Both the position numbers and the translations under genes were made by a program. Below are positions 51,251-60,690 of a stretch of 64,000 bases of DNA, in pieces. The notes under the pieces are model-generated. The model was not told the origin of the DNA, made no database searches, and saw only the letters and a program-made list of their open reading frames with translations. Location of the stretch: NCBI RefSeq assembly GCF_009828835.1, contig NZ_WTTB01000002.1, forward strand, positions 270,937 through 334,936. Direction: 5' to 3'. The DNA comes from Erysipelothrix urinaevulpis (GTDB lineage: Bacteria; Bacillota_I; Bacilli_A; Erysipelotrichales; Erysipelotrichaceae). Position 1 is the first letter of the stretch. Every line of letters starts with the position of its first letter.

Positions 51251-52137
51251 GATGCTTTCATCTTCTTTCTTAATTGAGTGCTCATTGGATTATCATTTAT
51301 CAATAACGCACTAATAAAAATAATAACGGTCGCCAACTTTAAAAGTTGTGGATTCATATTTAATCGTAGAGCAATCGCTATTATAAAACGATACACAATT
51401 GCTCCCAAAACTGCAGTTGTAGTTTTTTCAAGCTTAAATCGTTTGAAAATTATGGTTCCCAAAATAACCGAAGACAATCCAAGAATCATCATCCCTGTCC
51501 CCAAGCTAATGTCAAAGTACCCTTCAACAGATGCCGCTAAACCACCACTTAAAGCAACTAATCCATTCGCTAAGCCCAGACCTATAATTTTAACCCAACC
51601 TTTATCATGACCTAAACTGGTGATTAAGTTTGGATTATCACCGGTTACTTTAAACAAATAACCGAGATTCGTTTTAAGTATTTTATCAACACATACTTTA
51701 ACAACGACAACAACAATGATCATTGTAATTAGTTGTGAAAGACGACTGAATTGACTTGGTAAAGCTGTCTGAATTGGTGTAAATATATTATCAAACTGGA
51801 ATAGTGGAATATTAGAACTTCCTTTAGCAATCATTAAATTAATTGAATACAATCCACTCATCACTAAGATTCCACTTAATAATGCACTGATTTTCATTTT
51901 TACATGAAGAATCCCTGTCACAGCACCTGCAAGAACTCCAGCAAGAAACGACACCAATAAAGCAAGCCAAGGGTTGATACCTTTCACAATTAAGATAGCA
52001 CTGACCACAACTCCCAATGGGAATGTTCCATCAACACTCAAATCCGGAATATCTAAGACTTCATACGATAACATGACCCCGATGGCTAAAACGCCATACA
52101 ACAATCCTTGCACTAACACATCAGTTAAAAACCCCAT
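51247..52137 (-). CDS. ABC importer permease, LivH-like
   Basis: 296 aa, about nine membrane helices, branched-chain-amino-acid permease superfamily (BPD_transp_2). GVMLSYEVLDIPDLSVDGTFPLGV at the start is diagnostic for the subgroup encoded with PF04392 binding proteins. Only one permease gene is present, so it acts as a homodimer. It begins 2 bp after the lipoprotein gene. Confidence 0.9.
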   Translation of the reverse strand: MGFLTDVLVQGLLYGVLAIGVMLSYEVLDIPDLSVDGTFPLGVVVSAILIVKGINPWLALLVSFLAGVLAGAVTGILHVKMKISALLSGILVMSGLYSINLMIAKGSSNIPLFQFDNIFTPIQTALPSQFSRLSQLITMIIVVVVVKVCVDKILKTNLGYLFKVTGDNPNLITSLGHDKGWVKIIGLGLANGLVALSGGLAASVEGYFDISLGTGMMILGLSSVILGTIIFKRFKLEKTTTAVLGAIVYRFIIAIALRLNMNPQLLKLATVIIFISALLINDNPMSTQLRKKMKAS

Positions 52138-52139
52138 GG

Positions 52140-53099
52140 TTATCGACCACCTGCTCTTGCTAAAATTGATTCTGGAATCTCGATATTTAACTGTTCTGCC
52201 ATTTTTTCATTAATTAAGAGTTCTGTGGTCTTGGAAGTTTGGACCGGAATCATGGAAATGTCTTTATTATTTAATAAAATATCATGAATCATTTCTCCGG
52301 CTTGTTTTCCTAAATTAAAGTATGAAACAGAATCAGCAGCAAATATCCCTTGTTCAAACTGACCCGATTCAGCCATAAATACTGGTTTATTTTCTTTTGC
52401 AAAACGATCAACAATTAATCCTGCCGCATTTGCTATCATATTATCATTAACAATAAACGAGGCATCCGTTTGACTTGCTAATTGACTTGCAGCTGAAGAA
52501 ATCTCATTCGGACTACTAATTCCTTTATCAATTATTTTAATATTCAATTTTTCAGCTATTTTCTTAACTTCTTTTATTTGATTGACACCATTAATTTCAC
52601 TTGTATTAAAGACGATTCCAACCGACTTTAAATTTGGTAGAATTTCTAGCATCAGTTCTACTTGTTGTTGAAGGGGAGGTAAGTCACTGACACCTGTCAC
52701 ATTCCCTTCTGGTTTTTCACTATTCGATAATAAACCTGCAACGACAGGATCTGACACTGCAGAAAACACTAAGGGAATATCCGTTTTTTTCAGATGTGTT
52801 AATGCGGTCTGGGCAGCTGGAGTTGCAATGGCGAAAATCAAATCCACATCATTGTTCACAAATTGACTCACTATCATATTGGCGTTACTTACATCCTCAT
52901 TCGCATTTTTAACATCAAGTTGAACTTGATCTATTACACCTAATTCTATCAGTCCTTGTTTCATTCCTTCCAAAGATTCATTCAGTGCTGGATGTTCGGC
53001 CCATTGAATTACACCAATTTTAAGGTCCTTCTCCTTTGCTTCGCTTGAACACCCGACTAACATTAACATTATCAATAATACACTCACTATTTTTTTCAT
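52140..53099 (-). CDS. ABC substrate-binding lipoprotein (PF04392, TrpX type)
   Basis: 319 aa. Lipobox LMLVGCSS (Cys17). The remainder is a type I periplasmic-binding fold: KIGVIQWAEHPALNESLEGMKQGL, FAIATPAAQTAL, VSDPVVAGLL, GVSDLPPLQQQVELM. Members have been linked with tryptophan or tyrosine uptake (TrpX), though many are unassigned. AGGAGG precedes the ATG at seven bases, and the operon leader with terminator/antiterminator lies directly upstream, hence ligand-dependent expression. Confidence 0.9.
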   Translation of the reverse strand: MKKIVSVLLIMLMLVGCSSEAKEKDLKIGVIQWAEHPALNESLEGMKQGLIELGVIDQVQLDVKNANEDVSNANMIVSQFVNNDVDLIFAIATPAAQTALTHLKKTDIPLVFSAVSDPVVAGLLSNSEKPEGNVTGVSDLPPLQQQVELMLEILPNLKSVGIVFNTSEINGVNQIKEVKKIAEKLNIKIIDKGISSPNEISSAASQLASQTDASFIVNDNMIANAAGLIVDRFAKENKPVFMAESGQFEQGIFAADSVSYFNLGKQAGEMIHDILLNNKDISMIPVQTSKTTELLINEKMAEQLNIEIPESILARAGGR

Positions 53100-53129
53100 T
53101 AAATTTTCCTCCTGTATGGTTTAAACAAC

Positions 53130-53153
53130 AAAAAAGCCGTATCTACACGGCTT
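53130..53153 (-). terminator. Regulated terminator in the importer leader
   Basis: AAGCCGT-GTAGAT-ACGGCTT followed by T-run, ~30 bp before the lipoprotein ATG, upstream of the gene it controls. Confidence 0.85.
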
Positions 53154-53283
53154 CTTAAATTTAATGAACTAAATTCAATTTATTTTCTTAAGCCCTGTAG
53201 ATTATAGTAACACAAAATGGTTAATATCCACGATGGGCATTAACCAGTTAACTATAATAGTAGCTCAATTGTTGGGCATTAAG
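53130..53283 (-). ncRNA. Structured leader: candidate riboswitch/attenuator of the ABC importer operon
   Basis: Three nested helices can be drawn: P0 53283-53274 with 53195-53187, P1 53258-53247 with 53211-53201, and P2 TGGTTAAT/ATTAACCA (53246-53239 with 53225-53218). A linker follows. The stretch ATCTACAGGGCTT (53202-53190) can pair at 12 of 13 positions with AAGCCGTGTAGAT (53153-53141), the first arm and loop of the terminator, and it is also the 3' strand of P0. So the aptamer-like fold and the antiterminator exclude each other. TTAATGCCCA occurs twice, once in P0 and once in P2. No T-box motif or known riboswitch consensus is visible. Confidence 0.6.
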
Positions 53284-53385
53284 TTTTATATTTTGTATAG
53301 AGATCATTGTATCCCAACCTTTCTTGAAACAAGATTATCATTATTTTTCTGTAATTACAAGTATTATTTTCAAAACTTATCGTAA

Positions 53386-54207
53386 CTATCCTAAAGCTAC
53401 ATCTAATATCATCATAACAGTAAAACCAATCATACAACCGATTGTGGTAATATCTGATTCAAGATTATCATTTCCTCTGTGTGCTTCAGGAATCAACTCT
53501 TCAACCACAACATAAATCATAGCTCCTGCTGCAAAAGCGAGAGCAAACGGTAAAATAGGTTCCATCATTGTAACCGCAACAGCCCCCAATACCCCCATAA
53601 AAGGTTCGACAACGCCAGATGCTTGGCCGTATAAGAATGCTTTTTTTCGTGACATTCCTTCACGTCGAAGTGGTATTGAAACTGCTGCCCCTTCTGGAAA
53701 ATTCTGCAGACCAATCCCTATTGCTAGAGCAATTGCCCCTGCCAATGTTGCATCACCTGTTCCTTTCGCGACCGCGCCAAAAGCTACCCCAACAGCAAGA
53801 CCTTCAGGAATATTATGCAATGTTATGGCTAAAACAAGCAAGACTGAACGTTGCCAACTAGTTTTGATGCCTTCGGCTTCACTCATTTTTCCACCCAAAT
53901 GAAGATGCGGAATTAACTTATCAGCTAAAAATAAAAACAAACCACCCGATAAAAAGCCTAAAGCGGCTACTACAACTGCATTTTGACCAATCGATTCTGC
54001 CATGCTAATGGACGGTGCTAAAAGCGACCAGAAACTCGCAGCAATCATAACGCCTGCTGCAAATCCTAACATTGCATTTAAAACGTTTTTCTTGATATCT
54101 TTAAAAAAGAAAACTGTGGCTGCCCCTAATGCTGTCACACCCCAAGTAAACAACGTCGCCAACAATGCTTGTAAAACTACTGGTTGATCAATAAACCACT
54201 TCATCAT
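53386..54207 (-). CDS. ZIP-family metal transporter (GufA/ZupT-like)
   Basis: 273 aa, eight membrane helices. The metal-pathway motifs are present: [17 protein letters not shown] in helix 4 and [14 protein letters not shown] in helix 5, with the His-containing loop HLHLGGKM between helices 3 and 4. It imports zinc, iron or manganese down a gradient. The first of two adjacent ATGs follows GGGTGG at seven bases. A lone gene whose stop abuts the importer promoter region. Confidence 0.93.
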   Translation of the reverse strand: MMKWFIDQPVVLQALLATLFTWGVTALGAATVFFFKDIKKNVLNAMLGFAAGVMIAASFWSLLAPSISMAESIGQNAVVVAALGFLSGGLFLFLADKLIPHLHLGGKMSEAEGIKTSWQRSVLLVLAITLHNIPEGLAVGVAFGAVAKGTGDATLAGAIALAIGIGLQNFPEGAAVSIPLRREGMSRKKAFLYGQASGVVEPFMGVLGAVAVTMMEPILPFALAFAAGAMIYVVVEELIPEAHRGNDNLESDITTIGCMIGFTVMMILDVALG

Positions 54208-54289
54208 ATCTTTACCACCCTTCTTAAAACATTGTTAAATATTTCTCTTATAGTTTACCATTAAATCTAGACGAAGGAAAAGTTTTTTA

Positions 54290-55516
54290 TCATGAGTTCG
54301 TTGAATAATTATACAATTTGGAAACTCCATATTTTTGTGGAAGTATAAAAAGAATAATCGCAAGCAAATAAACACCTTGAACTAAGACCATCACCATTGA
54401 ATATTCAAAATAATCACCTAAAAACCCAATTACAACTTGACCAATCATCATCGACACATTAAACATAACAGAATATATTGTATTGACTTTGGCACGATGG
54501 ATGGGATTAAGCCGTTGTTGAACTGCAGTCGTTCGAATGTTTGCAGAGTTCATTCCAAGTATCCCCAACACAAATCGAATGAAACACATTCCAACAAAGG
54601 GTACAAAGAAAAAAAGGGAATCTAAAATAACAAAGGTAAAGTAAACAACAACCGCTATTTTATACCGATCTTTATCCTTAATCGTATAGACATAATGTAA
54701 TAATCCACCAAAAAGATAACCTGCTGAACTTGTAGCCATCATAAAACCATACTGATTTAAATTCAAAGTCTTTGAAGTTGCAAAATAAGGGTACCAAAGC
54801 GTGTTACTTGCACTTGTAAACATGACTAATGAAAAAAACAATAAGACTGCTATGAGCGAGGAGTCCGTTTTTAAATATTTGAAGCCGCTTTGGATATCTT
54901 CTAAAAATCCTATGTTTGAAACAGAACGATCTTCATCATAAACAAAGTCAAATTTAATTTTACTTTCGATAATAATATCGATAAAAGAAAAGAATGTATA
55001 GATAAAAAACATCATCGAAAGACCAAACTTTCCATAGATAAAAAGTGCTAATGGAGAAACAATAACCTGTGCCAAAGGATAAATTGTCGACATAATAGCA
55101 AAGCCTTTTGAAAAATTTTCTTTCGCAATGAGTTGTGGCGTAATACTTTGTGATGCAATCTCAGATACAATACTAAAGATTGAAATGAGAAGAATAATTC
55201 CCAAATATAGCAAAAAATTAAAATCAGTGACTTTCACAATTATGCCTGCTAAAAAATAAATGACAAGTAATATTTTTTCATTGTGTAAAAGCACTTTAAG
55301 TGGATCATGTCGATCAATATAGGGTCCAATCAACAATGGAAAAACCAAATAAGGTATCATGGCTAACGTTGTAAAAACTCCTGATAAAAACGTAGATTGT
55401 GTTTGATCAAAGATAACCAATCCAAACGCTAAATTTAACCCAATTCCTCCCAGTGCAGAAAGAAATGTCCCTGCAACAAGTAATTTAAAATTTTTCGACC
55501 ATAGACTATTTTTCAT
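54290..55516 (-). CDS. MFS efflux transporter
   Basis: 408 aa, 12 predicted helices, MFS of the macrolide/drug:H+ type (MefA-like, LLVAGTFLSALGGIGLNLAFGLVI at the start, PYLVFPLLIGPYIDRHDP as the loop 2-3 motif). AGGAGG lies seven bases before the ATG at 55516; the longer frame upstream is not supported. The palindrome at 55531-55561 lies right before the ribosome site and the TPR regulator gene is just upstream. Confidence 0.87.
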   Translation of the reverse strand: MKNSLWSKNFKLLVAGTFLSALGGIGLNLAFGLVIFDQTQSTFLSGVFTTLAMIPYLVFPLLIGPYIDRHDPLKVLLHNEKILLVIYFLAGIIVKVTDFNFLLYLGIILLISIFSIVSEIASQSITPQLIAKENFSKGFAIMSTIYPLAQVIVSPLALFIYGKFGLSMMFFIYTFFSFIDIIIESKIKFDFVYDEDRSVSNIGFLEDIQSGFKYLKTDSSLIAVLLFFSLVMFTSASNTLWYPYFATSKTLNLNQYGFMMATSSAGYLFGGLLHYVYTIKDKDRYKIAVVVYFTFVILDSLFFFVPFVGMCFIRFVLGILGMNSANIRTTAVQQRLNPIHRAKVNTIYSVMFNVSMMIGQVVIGFLGDYFEYSMVMVLVQGVYLLAIILFILPQKYGVSKLYNYSTNS

Positions 55517-55530
55517 AAGAAAACCTCCTA

Positions 55531-55561
55531 TATCAATTGAATAACAAAACAACAATTGATA
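55531..55561. promoter_or_regulatory. Inverted repeat upstream of the MFS gene
   Basis: TATCAATTG, 13 bp, CAATTGATA: perfect 9-bp arms immediately before the MFS ribosome site. A candidate binding site for the TPR regulator encoded upstream or an mRNA hairpin. Confidence 0.55.
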
Positions 55562-55626
55562 CAAGAGGGTCTTATTGGGAAAATTACGCCCTATTTTAAT
55601 GTCTAATTATAAAATATCGCCAATAT

Positions 55627-56784
55627 TTAAGAAACATTGTATTTTTTGATTAAATTTAAAGAAGCTTTGTAACGCGCCTGACTTTGATAGGCTTCACTTA
55701 AGTACTTAGCGTAAAAGCGTACATGTCCAAACAAACGTTTACTTTCATAGTAAAGCATGCAACGCTGTAGATGTTCAATATATTCTTTTTCTTTATTGAA
55801 TTGTTCAGTTTGGATGATGTATTTCAAAAATCTATACTCATCTTCATTAAATCCAGCTTGATTTTTGTATATTTTTGTATAATATTTTTCAGCTTTTTCT
55901 GAATCACCACTCATGACATAGGCAAGAATCATTTTGGTGTAAAGTCGAAATTCATCACAGCCAACATGCTTTTCAGCTAGCTTAAAATGACGCAAAGCTT
56001 GATCATAGTTATCCATCATTAAATAGGTCGCACCAATATTGTAGTTCGAAAAATAGACATAGTTATCAATCTGTAACTGCTTTCCTAGCCGTTCTGACAC
56101 ACGATAATAGTCTAACGCTTGCTCTAATTGATTTATATTTGAATGGGACCCTGCCATAATCAATATAGCTTGAAACATCCCAAAAGCATTACCATTCATT
56201 GAGTAACTAGAATAAGCAATTTTTGAAAAATTAATACAATCATGATAATTCCCTAAGAAAAAATGGGCATTCATAAGATAATAGGCAGTGGTCCCTGAAT
56301 TATCTAATATGAGCGTTGCTTCTGCTAATTTTATTAGGTCTTCAAATTGTAATGTTTCTTCATAGAGTTCACATTGAAGAAAACTAAGTAATTTATGTTT
56401 AGTTGTCCGAATACTTTCTAATGTTTCAATGTCTTTATTACGATAGGCTATCAGGATTTGAGCTTCAATTGTGCATGGAGAATACAAAAGCTTTGGCGCT
56501 TTTTCTAATAATTCAGAAAACAGTTGGTCAAATTCTTCTTTTTCAAATTCAATAAATAGCTCTTCTAATTTTGAAAAACTTTGCTTAAATTGAATCGTTT
56601 CTTCATTTTCATGAATATATGAAATTCCCAATGCTTCAAAAAGCAAGGTAATTATTTCTTCACTTGCGTCTGTTAAACCACTCTCTATTTTTGATAAATA
56701 GGAAACTGAACATATCCCTTTGGATAAATACTCTTGGGTAAGTTTTTGGCGTTTCCGCTCACTTTGTAGTAAATACGAAATCAC
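55627..56784 (-). CDS. HTH-TPR regulator (RNPP/Rgg/PlcR-like)
   Basis: 385 aa. An XRE-type HTH at residues 6-60 (RKRQKLTQEYLSKGICSVSYLSKIESG), then a series of TPR-like helix pairs (~70-380), e.g. YFSNYNIGATYLMMDNYDQALRHFKLAEKH. This architecture is that of Rgg, PlcR and related receptors sensing small intracellular peptides. The start is GTG, nine bases after GAGGAG. It precedes the MFS gene by 110 bp in the same direction. No obvious signalling peptide gene was found beside it. Confidence 0.85.
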   Translation of the reverse strand: MISYLLQSERKRQKLTQEYLSKGICSVSYLSKIESGLTDASEEIITLLFEALGISYIHENEETIQFKQSFSKLEELFIEFEKEEFDQLFSELLEKAPKLLYSPCTIEAQILIAYRNKDIETLESIRTTKHKLLSFLQCELYEETLQFEDLIKLAEATLILDNSGTTAYYLMNAHFFLGNYHDCINFSKIAYSSYSMNGNAFGMFQAILIMAGSHSNINQLEQALDYYRVSERLGKQLQIDNYVYFSNYNIGATYLMMDNYDQALRHFKLAEKHVGCDEFRLYTKMILAYVMSGDSEKAEKYYTKIYKNQAGFNEDEYRFLKYIIQTEQFNKEKEYIEHLQRCMLYYESKRLFGHVRFYAKYLSEAYQSQARYKASLNLIKKYNVS

Positions 56785-56886
56785 GTCAATCGACTCCTCA
56801 TCTTATATTTACTTTATTCTAACACAACCATTTACTTAATTGTACAAAAACCTGTACATTAAAAATTCTTTCGGATGAAAGAGCCT

Positions 56887-57735
56887 CTAGATAAATTTGT
56901 AACCGCTGCAATACGGCAAGGTTTCAGGATCAAAAGTTTGATTCAAAGTGATGATCGTTCCAGAATTTATAATCATTTCATACTCATAGTCAGCCATCCA
57001 TGGATCATCATCTTTACAAATAAGTGTTGTGAGTGAAATATTATATCTCTTATTCAACGTTTCAACCATCTTAATAACATCATTTAGATTACCACCCCAC
57101 TCGATCACTGTAGCATCATCATCACCAAAGGCATAAGTTAAAAAGGAACCATTTTCTAAGGTGAATGTTACAGGACTATACCCTTTCAGTCTAGCAATCG
57201 GTTGGCTTTCCAAGACCATGGCCAATTCGTTCACACCATAATCAAAGGTGTCACTATTACTTAAGGTAGTGTATATTTTATTTAAACCTTTTAAATCGTT
57301 TTTATACTCAAGCAACTGAATATCTTGATGATTTTTTTGTGTTGGTATACTGTACCTTTTAAATCGCCCAAAATCGACAACACCATTTTCACGATAGACC
57401 TTTCCAGCACCTGAGACAAGGATAAAATCAATCTCTTGTTGTTTTAAATCCTCAAGAACGTATGGAAACATGTCTCTCATCAAACCCTGACCTTGAAAAT
57501 CCTTAATGGTAAAGATCGCCCCCAATGCTACACCACTGTAATTGTCATAACGTATCGGTGAAACACCAATAAATGATACAATTTTCCCAGAGATTTCTTG
57601 CACATAAGAGAATTTTTCTTGGGTAAGAAATAGTGATGGAAACAATTTAACCATTGATTCCTTGGGTTGAAAGGTTTGATCAACTAATTTTCTCACGTGT
57701 TCAAAGTCTTTTGTCTCAATTTTTCTAATCATCAT
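56887..57735 (-). CDS. Eis-like GNAT acetyltransferase
   Basis: 282 aa. N-terminal GNAT module with the acetyl-CoA loop in FTIKDFQGQGLMRDMFPYV and GAGKVYRENGVVDFGRFKRY, plus a C-terminal extension of ~130 residues as in Eis-type proteins that form larger subunits. Substrate could be an amine or antibiotic; nothing here fixes it. The first of two ATGs follows AAGGAA at four to five bases. Confidence 0.82.
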   Translation of the reverse strand: MMIRKIETKDFEHVRKLVDQTFQPKESMVKLFPSLFLTQEKFSYVQEISGKIVSFIGVSPIRYDNYSGVALGAIFTIKDFQGQGLMRDMFPYVLEDLKQQEIDFILVSGAGKVYRENGVVDFGRFKRYSIPTQKNHQDIQLLEYKNDLKGLNKIYTTLSNSDTFDYGVNELAMVLESQPIARLKGYSPVTFTLENGSFLTYAFGDDDATVIEWGGNLNDVIKMVETLNKRYNISLTTLICKDDDPWMADYEYEMIINSGTIITLNQTFDPETLPYCSGYKFI

Positions 57736-57854
57736 GTCACTTCCTTTTCAAAGTGGATATACTTCAATATTTGTTTATCGAAATCCTTAATAATATCATA
57801 TGCCAATCTATTTACCTTGTCTAGACTAAGCTTCTAAATCGTTATTCTAACTCA

Positions 57855-57914
57855 TAAAAAAGCTATCTTTGCCCCTACCACACGAAAGGTGATTGGAGGT
57901 TAAAGACAGCTTTT
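57855..57914 (-). terminator. Terminator of the M29 aminopeptidase gene with a large loop
   Basis: AAAAGCTGTCTTT / AAAGATAGCTTTT (one G-T pair) encloses ~31 nt, in which CAC..GTG and CCTCC/GGTAGG can pair. T-run follows. Larger than the usual hairpin and possibly branched. Confidence 0.7.
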
Positions 57915-57928
57915 AATATGTAAGAAAT

Positions 57929-59158
57929 TTATACCAAGGTTAAATTTCCATTTTCCATAATTGTGATCATTGTTCCATCAAATTTACGACCGACAATTTT
58001 CATATCTTGAGTTCCAAACATAAAATCAACATGAATAATTGATTGGTTAATGCCTCGTTCTAATAGTTCTTCAGATGACATGAGTCCACCTTTTTCAATT
58101 AAAGGATAACCTTGTCCCAAAGCGATATGACATGAAGCATTTTCATCAAACAGCGTGTTATAAAATAAGATACCCATATTAGAAATAGGAGAATCATAGG
58201 ATACGAGTGCAATTTCACCGATTCGTTTTGAATTATCATCCGTTTGTAGTAATTTAGTGAGTGCTTCTTTTCCAATTTCAGCATCATAATCTACAACATA
58301 CCCATTTTCAAACTTTAACCAAAACTTATCAATCAATCGACCATTATTATTCAAAGCGATGCTATTGTACACTATTCCGTTAACATTCATTCTATCAGGG
58401 GTTGTAAATGATTCCTCGGTCGGAATATTCGCATTAAAGTTAACACCGTTTAATGCTGGCTTAGCGCCACCGCCCCATTGATGACCCTTCACAAGGCCTA
58501 CCGTAATATTTGTTCCCATAGCATTGGTAAAAGTTAAAGATTCAAAGTCATACTCATTGAGTTTGTCATTTTGACCTTTTAACATTGCATTATGATTTTC
58601 CCATTCTTTAATAGGGTCATTATCTTCACTAACTCGTGAAGCTTTCAAGATTGCTTGATAAAGTTTATCATATGCTTCCTCATCATCAAGTTTTGGGAAT
58701 ACTGCTTGAGCCCACGAGACACTTGGGTAAGCCGCGACAAGCCATTGTCCTTTGGAACTCATTGTATAATCTCTACGCTTTGTCATAGCTTTACCATATG
58801 CTTGCATTTTTTCAGTAACTTTTGAACTGTCGACATCATCCATTAAACCTGGATTCGGACTTCTCAATGCTAACAAACATAAATCTTGTTCAATTTGCCA
58901 TAATGACTCATCAATTTCCCACTGCTTAACATCTGTTAATGTCCCTACGTCTTGATTCAAATAATCTAAACGAGTAATTGCTTCACTTGTAAATTTAACA
59001 ATCACTTGTTTGGCTTTTTTTCCGTAAGCTTGTTCTGTGATAAGCGTTACAAATTCATAATGTTCTGGTGCAGCATTAATTAAAACTGTCTGACCTTCCT
59101 GCACATTCAACCCTACACTTACCAATAAATTTGCATATTTCTTATCGAGTTCATTCAT
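57929..59158 (-). CDS. M29 family aminopeptidase
   Basis: 409 aa, usual AmpS/PepS length. Metal ligands of M29 enzymes can be seen: Glu residues in FNANIPTEESFTTPDRMNVNG and further on in IALGQGYPLIEKGG, with His/Asp in IHVDFMFGTQDM. It removes N-terminal amino acids from small peptides in the cytoplasm. A lone gene. Confidence 0.92.
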   Translation of the reverse strand: MNELDKKYANLLVSVGLNVQEGQTVLINAAPEHYEFVTLITEQAYGKKAKQVIVKFTSEAITRLDYLNQDVGTLTDVKQWEIDESLWQIEQDLCLLALRSPNPGLMDDVDSSKVTEKMQAYGKAMTKRRDYTMSSKGQWLVAAYPSVSWAQAVFPKLDDEEAYDKLYQAILKASRVSEDNDPIKEWENHNAMLKGQNDKLNEYDFESLTFTNAMGTNITVGLVKGHQWGGGAKPALNGVNFNANIPTEESFTTPDRMNVNGIVYNSIALNNNGRLIDKFWLKFENGYVVDYDAEIGKEALTKLLQTDDNSKRIGEIALVSYDSPISNMGILFYNTLFDENASCHIALGQGYPLIEKGGLMSSEELLERGINQSIIHVDFMFGTQDMKIVGRKFDGTMITIMENGNLTLV

Positions 59159-59233
59159 TTCTTTATCCTTCTTTCTTTATTATTGTCTATTATAACACTC
59201 ATTGTACTTTCCTTACATTGAAATCCCTATTTT

Positions 59234-59830
59234 TTAAATCTTGCCAATGTCACTGTATGTTTGAAGGTGTTCTTTATCATTATAGGATTTAATCTTCCAT
59301 ATTTGATTATAGTACTCTAATTTATTAATGCAGCCATTAACTAAACCTAAAGTCCCAGACTTTAAAGCCCCATCCGAAAGGATTTCTAGTAATTCATTCA
59401 ACACTTTACCATGTGCCACTAATATAATTCTTTGTCCTGAGTAACTTTGGATAATCTTATCTAGACCTTGCATGATCCTCTGTTGAAAATCAATCATTTT
59501 TTCCTGATTTGGGAACTGACCATTTTCAAGAAGTTCATTTCGTTCATGGATCAATAACCCTTCGCCATCACCGAAATTCATTTCCTTAAATTCATCCATT
59601 CTTATGATTCTTAAATCAAGTTCTTTTCCAATGACTGACGCTGTTTCATATGCTCGGTTTAATGGACTTGTAATCAAACAATCCCATGGCTTTTCATTTA
59701 GGTAATTTGCACAATCTTGAGCTTGCTGTAAGCCGATCTTATTCAATGAAATATCCTTACTTCCTTGTAAACGCCCCACTGTGTTCCATTCCGTTTCACC
59801 ATGTCTTACAATCCAAATTTCTGTTTTCAA
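59234..59830 (-). CDS. Histidine phosphatase (phosphoglycerate-mutase-like)
   Basis: 198 aa. RHGETEWN near the start (catalytic His), then a conserved Arg, Glu in EMNFGDGEG and a second His in LVAHGKVLNEL. The EGLL-type broad phosphatase group (PhoE/CobC-like). It precedes two GNAT genes read in the same direction, 13 bp behind the first, so it is likely co-transcribed. Substrate open. Confidence 0.9.
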   Translation of the reverse strand: MKTEIWIVRHGETEWNTVGRLQGSKDISLNKIGLQQAQDCANYLNEKPWDCLITSPLNRAYETASVIGKELDLRIIRMDEFKEMNFGDGEGLLIHERNELLENGQFPNQEKMIDFQQRIMQGLDKIIQSYSGQRIILVAHGKVLNELLEILSDGALKSGTLGLVNGCINKLEYYNQIWKIKSYNDKEHLQTYSDIGKI

Positions 59831-59843
59831 ATTTAACCTTCTT

Positions 59844-60686
59844 TCATTCTATTCTATATTTCATTTCAAATTGTCGTATTTTTAATTTAAATCCAAATTC
59901 TTTTAAAAAACATTCAAGCCCACGATCACGCTTATCACAATTAATTATTCTTATTTTATCACAGTGAATCACGGTAATAAGATGCAACATCAATTCTGTT
60001 GCAATTCCTTTTCTTCGTTTGCTATCAATCACAGCGAGTTGTGAAATATTTCCTGTCTTTAAATCAATGATTGCATAAGCTACGCTTTGGCCATTCAATC
60101 GATAAACATAAAAACTCAAAGTCTCTTCTGCTCTGATGATTGCTTGCACGTCATTTTGCCAACTTGGTTTATAATCATTAAATTTGGTGAGATTTAAAAT
60201 ATCCGCCAAGGTGGTTTTTTCCACATGATTTGATGTTTGTCCTTGCTCTATGGCATAAGATAACTCATAGGTTACTAGCTCTTTCTCAATGATAAATCCT
60301 AAACTACTATAGGATTTTATGGCTTGAGTGTTGCTTGTGATAACTTCAAGACTGTAATCATTGAAATTAGATTTCTTTAAACTGTCCACCGTATATTTGA
60401 GTAAAACTCTACCCAATCCTTGTCCTTGGTAGGCAGGAATAATTCCTGTACTAATATCATAGACTTGAGCGGGCTTAGACGTATCAGTTCCATTTATAAC
60501 AAAACCGACTAAGTGATCATTTTCAACGATACCAAATGAAAGATCAGCAGTATAGCCTCGATAAAATAGCATCGTCAAAAATGCTTCATAGGTCATATCC
60601 ATCGGAACAATATAATCAGAAAAAGCATTTTTAAAACAATCAAATATAACCTTTTCATCAAGTTCACAAAGTCTTATACAATGCAT
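59844..60686 (-). CDS. Tandem GNAT acetyltransferase
   Basis: 280 aa with two GNAT domains (~1-140 and ~155-280). The first has a good acetyl-CoA loop (GIIPAYQGQGLGRVLL), the second SKRRKGIATELML. Double-GNAT proteins often acetylate small amines, with one module catalytic. It starts 4 bp after the upstream GNAT gene, so both are coupled. Confidence 0.85.
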   Translation of the reverse strand: MHCIRLCELDEKVIFDCFKNAFSDYIVPMDMTYEAFLTMLFYRGYTADLSFGIVENDHLVGFVINGTDTSKPAQVYDISTGIIPAYQGQGLGRVLLKYTVDSLKKSNFNDYSLEVITSNTQAIKSYSSLGFIIEKELVTYELSYAIEQGQTSNHVEKTTLADILNLTKFNDYKPSWQNDVQAIIRAEETLSFYVYRLNGQSVAYAIIDLKTGNISQLAVIDSKRRKGIATELMLHLITVIHCDKIRIINCDKRDRGLECFLKEFGFKLKIRQFEMKYRIE

Positions 60687-60690
60687 AAGC

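Noticed and set aside
53130..53283. T-box riboswitch for tryptophan before the TrpX-type importer
   Set aside because: The conserved AGGGTGGNACCGCG stretch and a specifier loop are absent on this strand, so the leader is reported as an unassigned switch instead.
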